Assembly (NCBI GenBank): GCA_014925825.1
Contig: JACGCK010000100.1
Coordinates: 62,001 to 126,000 of the forward strand
Source of the DNA: Pholiota molesta
Taxonomy: Eukaryota > Basidiomycota > Agaricomycetes > Agaricales > Strophariaceae
Length of the DNA: 64,000 bases
Reading direction: 5' to 3'
The position numbers and the translations under genes are program-made. Positions within the stretch are counted from its first letter, which is position 1; each line of letters opens with the position of its first letter. Below the pieces are notes generated by a model. That model made no database searches and was not told where the DNA came from. It saw only the letters and a list, made by a program, of their open reading frames with translations. This document shows, piece after piece, positions 57,600-64,000 of this stretch.

Positions 57600-60500
57600 G
57601 GGAGTTGTCCGCAAATGTTTACCTTCGACTCGGGCTCGATTGAGGATCTTGATTCTCAACGACGTATTCATCGGAGTGGGGTAGTTTGCCTGCTCTGGTG
57701 TCCGGGTCGAACATAATATGTTTGTCCTGTAACCCCCTTTCATAAGAACAGGGAGTTTTTGCTTGCTGGTCCGGTAGAAGACGCCGTTCGTCTGGCAGGC
57801 AAGCTATACATTACATCTGTTTGGCGTGGACCAGCGCGAAGGTGTTCGACGATGACGATTTGGCTCGTCGACGCGGGTGCCCGCGTTTTATTCAGGGGGC
57901 ACTTTCACATTTCTTATATTTCACAGGCGCCTGCTTCATGTCTTGTTTTTCCTGTGCGACCAGCCCAGACTGTTCTCGCTTTTTTCTGACTGCATGCAAA
58001 ATGTCAGATAGCTCTATCGCCAGGGAGTTGTCCGCAAAACAAATTACCTTCGACCCGAGCGCGGTTGAGGATCTTGATTCTCAACGACGTGTGCGTCGGA
58101 GCGGGGTCATTTGTCCGCTCTGGTGTCCGGGTCAAACGTAAATCTTGGTGTCATGGAACTCCCTCCCGTAAGAGGCAGTCGATATTGCAGGTCCCGTTGA
58201 AGACGCCTCGTTTATTCGGGCTGGTATCTCATACATGGGAATTGATCGATGTGGATTAGTGCGGTGTTCTCGCGCTGCTTGATCTCACTTACCAGCGGTG
58301 TCCGGGCGATAGGTTTCAATTACGTCGTCGACGCTATTGGTCGGGCCCCGAATCAGGATTCTCTGGTGTTGCCATCCTGTGTTTCCGGCGGGTAGGGCCG
58401 GAATGGAGTGGCGGGCAGCGACATTCCTGTGGCAAGGGTAAGTAAGAGTTATCTCTGAGTGTTTTCGGTTGTAAACTCACCAACGACCGGCGCAGTGCAC
58501 CTACCTACCCACAAAGTCATCCGATCGTGACGGCGCCAACAGCAATGTAGCCAGCGATCCGGGGATCGCGTCAACGGAGGGGTTCGATGACAATTAGACG
58601 TCTCTCAAAAGGTTGAATTGAGCTATGTTTACCTTCAGCTTTGTGTTGCTTGGTATATTATCAGCGACGAAGGCATCAAAGTCGCACTTTTTCCGCCGGA
58701 TAGAGCCTCGCAGTGTGTCAAAGACCAGTGATTCTGCGATAAATACTTACGACCTCTAGGGATATGACATCTGGCGCTCAACGCGCAGACGCATTTGGTG
58801 TCATAGTGCTGTGTATAACGGATGCGGCTGTGATGTGGACTGTCAGGCCCGCCGTGTACACTGCATGGTAAATTGGTACACGTGGAGGTACGATGGAGGT
58901 GCGACTAGGTTGTCGATGGTGGAAAATCAAAATGGATTTGGGGTCACAAGGTGGTTATGGAAGCTTCATTATCTATCCTCAAGATTTTACTTCATCCGTA
59001 ATATTACTGTACATCGTATCGTAAATTCGAAGATACATTCGATATATTATGTACACATGGCTGGGATGTTTGCTACGTAGGAGATATAGAAGATTTGCTA
59101 CATAGTACTTCGGACGAGAAGATGATTGTTCAGACTGCGCTGCAAGCACCGTAGCCAAGTTCAACTTGCAGATTCGAACTTCTAAAGGGGCAGATACAAG
59201 GCAGATACCGGAGACATTATGCGCAACGACGATGTCAGCCAATTTCAAACTCCGCTCGTCGTTGTTTCAATCGACTGATCCCCCAACACTCTCCCATGAA
59301 CATAACCCAATGCCATTGCCTCTCACGACAGCCCCCACCCCTGCCCACAGCGATGACCCACAGTCTGAAGGGAAGCCCCATAGTGCGGGAGGTCCATCAG
59401 GTGCGCAGCAGTGCGCTCCCATTTCGCCCTCTACTAACCCTTTCAAGTTCTGGTCATAGCTTAGGCGTGCGCCGTGCCCCTCCTCTCACCCAATATGTCG
59501 CATCGCAAACGAAAGTCTGCGACCCCGCGGGTCCTGTGGACGAGGCTGGGCGATGGCCATGGCGATCGTCATCGACGAGCCGACAACCTCATTGGGGACC
59601 ATCGGTGTGGGCCGCCGCGTTTATTCGGTGGGCGCTTTGACGCTTTCTGAACGGGCGCCCCTCCCCTTTGTGAGCGGCCCTTTTCTCGCCTTCTTCGGGC
59701 TGCATGCAAATGATCAGATAGCTCAATCACCAGGGGATCGTCCCTACAAAAATACCGTCGACTCGAGCTCTGAGAATCTTGATTTTCAACGACGCATTCG
59801 TTGGAGTGGGGAGTGGGGTCGTTTCGGGGTCACACATATTTTCTTGTCGTGTCAACTCCCTCTCGTAAGCGGAAGTCGATGTTGCTGGTCGCATTCGAGT
59901 GGGGAGTAGGGTCGGCTGGTCCGGTAGAAGACGTCGTTCATCTGGCAGGCATCTCAAACATGACATGTGGACCAGCGCGAATGTGTCTAACGATGACGAT
60001 GTGGATCGTCGACGCGGGCGCCGCGTTTCATTCGAGAAGCACTTTCGCATTTGTTATGTTTCACAGGCGCCCTGCTTCTCGCGGCCCTGCTCTCGTCTTC
60101 TTCTGGCTGCGTTCACAATGTCAGATAGCTCTACCGCCAGGGAATTGTTCGCAAAATTTACCTTCAACTCGAGCTCGGTTGAGAATCATGATTCTCAGCG
60201 ACGTATTCGTCAGAGTGAGGTCGTTTGCCCGCTCTGGTGGTCGGGTCAAACGTGAAGTCTTTGATTATCAACTCCCTCCCATAAGCGGAAGTCGACATTG
60301 CATGTCTCATTCATAGGGGCTGGTATATCGTACATGGGAGCTACATGATGTGGATTTGCGCGAAGGGCTCTCGCACTGCTTGATCTCATTTACCAGTGGT
60401 GTTTTGGCGATAGATTTGAACCATGGGGTCGAAACTCTTTGTCGGGCCCCATTGAGATTCTCCGTTGTTACCATCGTGGGCAAGGGCCTCGTTCTCGGTG

Positions 60501-60600
60501 GGTCAGGGCTGGAACGGAGTGGCAGGCAGCGACAGATCCGTGGCAGGGGTAAGCAAGAATTGTCTTCCAACGGCCGGTGCAGTGCACCTACCTCGCGCAG
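57600..60600 (-). pseudogene. Trail of degenerate module copies of the 61.5-63.3 kb gene
   Basis: Module B (FDPDTRAGK-PHSD...VVENQDPQ on the minus strand) recurs at about 57620-57720, 58040-58145, 59755-59860 and 60165-60260. Module A (LPATPFRPYPPE / LPATPFQP-PTENEALA) recurs at about 58305-58505 and 60405-60590. Several copies contain stops (for example TGA inside module A at 60.5 kb and in module B at 58.1 kb), frameshifts or deletions. Order B-B-A-B-B-A fits repeated duplication of a B-A segment. Not coding as a whole. Confidence 0.7.
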
Positions 60601-61460
60601 TCAGTACTCAAGCTTAGAACTTGCTAACAGCGCTTCGTAATATTCTCGTCCCTCTCGTCAAGATGGCTGTACCGAACCAGAAAGGTCAATTGTTCTCTTT
60701 TCTTTGCGTATGTAACATGAATCTGACGCACTCTGATAGATCTGCACTGAGTTTTGTTGGGGTCTGCCGGAGGACTTCCTCGTTTCGCTGCAGCCTCAGG
60801 GAATACATAGCTGGCATCGTTCGGGCTCAGTCTCCGTCAGCGAGGCCATTTTTGGGATGTATTAAATTGATTGTTCCATCTTGTATAGTGATATATCTGG
60901 ATCGTGGAAGGATAGAGCAGAAATTGAACTCGCATTAGCATGAAAGTGGTACACGAGTTTTGGCAGCTTACAGGTATCGAGAAACAGCGGAAGGCGAAAC
61001 GAGAACGAGTTGGAAGGCGCACATGAATGCAAGTCGTGTTCAACGAATACATTCCCTCCACCGAATAAGAGCGGCTACCGACTTGCGTCCTGACGTTCTC
61101 GTGTAGAGCTCGGATGACGTTGGATTCACCCAGACCGCAGTAGCACATGTGTTAGGATTAAAGATATGTATCGTCCAAATATCAGTTCATGTTTTGACAG
61201 ATCACTAGATCACTCCGGCCCGCCTACACGATGTGAAAATCGATTGCAATCTCCGACACCTGCGCGATACCCATTCTGACCTCGTACCGCCAAAGGGTCT
61301 GAGATGAACGACATCCATGGTGAGTAGCTCTCCGAATTTCATACTATTCCCTATCCTTGAATCATATCTTCAGTACAGAATGTCCTTTTCAAATACAGTG
61401 TCTGATCATCTATCTATCTGAGGGCCGTATTGACACAGGAGCGGCGGAAATCCGGGGGAT

Positions 61461-63315
61461 CTACTCCGCCTCGACGTCTGGATCTCCATCCTCTTCGTCT
61501 TCTTGCTCTGAATCATCCTCGAACTGTCCTTGTTCTACAACTTTCCACCTGTATGCACGTGGCAGCTTCAAAGTCGATCGCACAGTGCCTTCGGGGGGAG
61601 GCGGCGTGTGCTCGCGGATATGGGCGATGATCGGGTCGACGAACGCAGTGAATGCCGGCAAGGGGGGCGACGGCGACGGCGATGGCGAGCGCGACGATGG
61701 CGATGTGGATGGGCTATCCGTGTGGGCGCCGCCTCTATCCAAGGGGCACGCTTTCTGGACGGGCGCCATCTTTGCATTTTGGTTCCCCTCCGTGAGCGGC
61801 CCGTTTCTTGCCTTCTTCGAGCTGCGTGCAGATGGTCAGAAGGCTCTATTGCCAGGGGGTTGTCTGCAAAATTTTACCTTCGACTTGAGCTTGATTGAGG
61901 AATTTGATCCTCAACGACGTATGCGTCGGAGTGGGGTCGTTTTCCCGCTCTGGTGTCCGGGTCAAACGCATCATTTTGTCTTGTCAACTCCCTTTCGTAA
62001 GAGGCAGTAGACGTTGCTGGTCCCGTTGAAGACGTCCCAATTAATGGGGCTCGTGTCTCATCAATGAGATCTGCTTGATGTGGATTAGCATGAAGGCATT
62101 CTCGCACTGCTTGATCTCACTTACAAGTGGTGTTCGGGCGATAGGTTTGATTCACGGGGTCGAAGCTGTTTGTGAGGCCCCATCCAGATCCTCTGTTGTT
62201 GCCATTATGTGCGAGGGCCTCGTTCTCGGTGGGGTAGGGCTGGAACGGAGTGCCAGGCCGCGACAGATCTGTGGCACGGGTAAGCAAGAGTTCTCCTTGA
62301 ATGTTTCCGGTGTAAACTCACCAACAGGTGGCGCAGTGAAGGCCATGCCTCTCCCGTCCTCTCGCGTGAGAAGCGGAGGGAATAAATGCGTTGCCGTTTT
62401 TTGCGCGCCTATTCCGCCGACAGAATCGGTGAGCATTGTCCGAAATCTATCTGATCTCCTCACGTACCAGGCCCTGCAGCTCCAAAGTCAAGGTTGGTAT
62501 TCTGGCGATAAGTGTGAATCACATCGTCAATGCTGTTTGGCCTGCCCCGATGATACTTTTCATCGTTGTCACGGTACACAAAGGCATTGTTCTCGGTAGG
62601 GGATGGCTGGAATGGAGTGGCCGGCAATGATATATCTGTGGCAGTGGTAAGCAAGAGTTATATTTGACCATTTCTGGGGTAAACTTACCAACGCCCGGTG
62701 CAGTGATAGCCCCTCCCTCTCCCCCGTTATCTCCTGTGAGACTAGGAAATGAAGGGAACGAATATTCCGCGGGTCCTTGCGCGCCTGTTCGGGCGATAGA
62801 CTCGGTCAGCATTGTCCAAAATTCGTCTAATCTCTTCATGTACCTGTCTCTGCAGCTTCTTTGTTCAAAGCCTCATATGTCGTTAGCCCACCATCGTACA
62901 GTTTCATTCTGATGCCTGAAAACGGTGCAGGACTTCTCGAAACTTGCTGCTGGCCGAGGTAGTCCCTGGATAACTGCGGCGCAGGAGCTATTTTATCGTA
63001 AGATCAGCATGTATTCGATATTCGGTATACAGCGCACTGACCATAGAGCTCAGGTAACTCTTGTCGGATCTCCCTCTCTTCGCCGTCTGCGGGCCAGCCC
63101 CAGCCAGGGGGACTCGTATCGGGTCCCGCAGTGCGTCTTCTCAGCGAATCTGTATCAAATAACAACAAAAATTAGTTACACATGTCCGACTTGGAAAGGT
63201 GAAATATGAAAATACCTTGTTCGATCGGCCTGTCCATCCGATATTCGTCACTCTCATGAGAGAAGCGGCGACTTGTAGAATCGACCCTTGCAGTTCTGTT
63301 GTGATATGATGACAT
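61461..63315 (-). CDS. Multi-exon hypothetical protein with internally duplicated modules
   Basis: The start at 63315 reads MSSYHNRTARVDSTSRRFSH and splices at GTATTTTC to DSLRRRTAGPDTSPPGWGWP, then EEREIRQELPELY. Further exons give LSRDYLGQQQVSRSPAPF and LQRQVHEEIRRILDNADRVY. Module A follows as DISLPATPFQPSPTENNAF and DVIHTYRQNT (62460-62654). A second module A (DLSRPGTPFQPYPTENEAL, TYRPNT) lies at 62140-62345, and its preceding exon copy has an in-frame stop. Module B (FDPDTRAGKRPHSDAYVVED) is at 61890-61985. The C-terminus is FVDPIIAHIREHTPPPPE, TLKLPRAYRWKVVEQGQFED and an acidic tail ending at 61461. No known domain. I cannot fix every junction, so copies may be skipped or the gene may itself be decaying. 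Confidence 0.45.
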
Positions 63316-64000
63316 CTCTTGAGAGGGTGCGTTTCCGTGAGTTTGAGATGAATGGGAGGGCGAAAGTGAGAACGTAGAAAATTGATGATACTACCGCAAC
63401 AATAAACAACCCTTATACTATCAGAGAAAGCCTCATGGCAGCCCATCAACAACGCCACAAAGCCTCTCATCTACCTGCTGTTTCTTTTCGGTTTCATTGA
63501 CTCGAGATCTGTGGGAGAGAGCAGTTAATTGTTTCCTATTATGGACTGCGCTTGGAAGTTGCGCCAAAAGCCGGGCAATGAGTGGCTTTCAAGCGCACTG
63601 ATTCAAATTCAATAGTACGCAGACAACACACACTCCACTCGTGCTCGGCTGAGGACAAGAAGTTGTGTACCCTGTATATAAATCAGATCATCTGTCATTG
63701 TCCAGCGTCTAGAATGTGTACCATTAATTTCTTAAAAACACGTTGCGCTACATATATGTCGTACATTACAATGTCGTAAACTGACTGATACCAGTTGGAC
63801 ACATATCCTAGATTGGGCTATTACGGATGTCGAAAGATGGACTTTAAGAGAGATCCGTAATTACACATTTACTAGTAGTTAGACTCTTTCAAATGAGCTC
63901 ATAACGTCGCTTGCAAGACTACTGCAAAGAGGAACAATGGAGTAAGATAGAAGCAGTACATGCTAAGCGAGGATGACCAGACCAGGGCCTTGTGAACGAC
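63316..64000. other. Upstream region of the modular gene, to window end
   Basis: Contains the presumed promoter of the minus-strand gene and then AT-rich sequence. Nothing further is recognisable. Confidence 0.4.

Overview
The window is nuclear DNA of a filamentous basidiomycete, most likely a plant-litter or wood-decaying agaricomycete. The support is: very intron-dense genes with short GT-AG introns, BTB/POZ and DUF6535-type proteins of the kind expanded in mushrooms, and fungal CBM1 cellulose-binding modules on secreted esterases. A tRNA-Ser(CGA) with an intron at the canonical position also fits. There is no bacterial-style operon structure. Gene models below were spliced by eye and need transcript support.

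Layout. 0-8 kb: a BTB/POZ protein, a DJ-1/PfpI protein and a small nuclear-encoded cytochrome c oxidase subunit. 8.9-13.5 kb: two divergently transcribed delta-12-type fatty acid desaturases sharing a 1.1-kb intergenic region. 13.5-18 kb: gene-poor, with a decayed duplicated sequence. 18.2-19.7 kb: a single-exon, very GC-rich BTG/TOB-domain protein. 21.0-32.1 kb: a plant cell-wall (arabinoxylan) utilisation neighbourhood with an MFS sugar transporter, an intracellular GH51 arabinofuranosidase and a secreted CE5 acetylxylan esterase with CBM1. At 37.1-38.4 kb a second CBM1 esterase (CE1-like) carries an in-frame stop codon. Together these would deacetylate xylan outside the cell, import released sugar and trim arabinosyl oligomers inside.

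28-48 kb is repeat-rich and decaying. It holds dispersed clusters of a TAGCGTG minisatellite, an inverted duplication around a DUF6535 gene (39.3-45.9 kb), and a frameshifted secreted-protein pseudogene with a second fragment at 32.9 kb. It ends with a complete 994-bp non-autonomous hAT-like transposon with an 8-bp target duplication. Just beyond lie two head-to-head tRNA-Ser(CGA) genes. 50-56 kb holds weakly supported hypothetical genes. 57.5-63.3 kb contains an unrecognised multi-exon gene on the minus strand and a trail of degenerate copies of two of its modules.

The most unusual items are the roughly 30-exon transporter gene with 4-13-nt microexons, the module-duplicated gene family at 57-63 kb, the TAGCGTG clusters including a long palindrome, and the hAT-like element.
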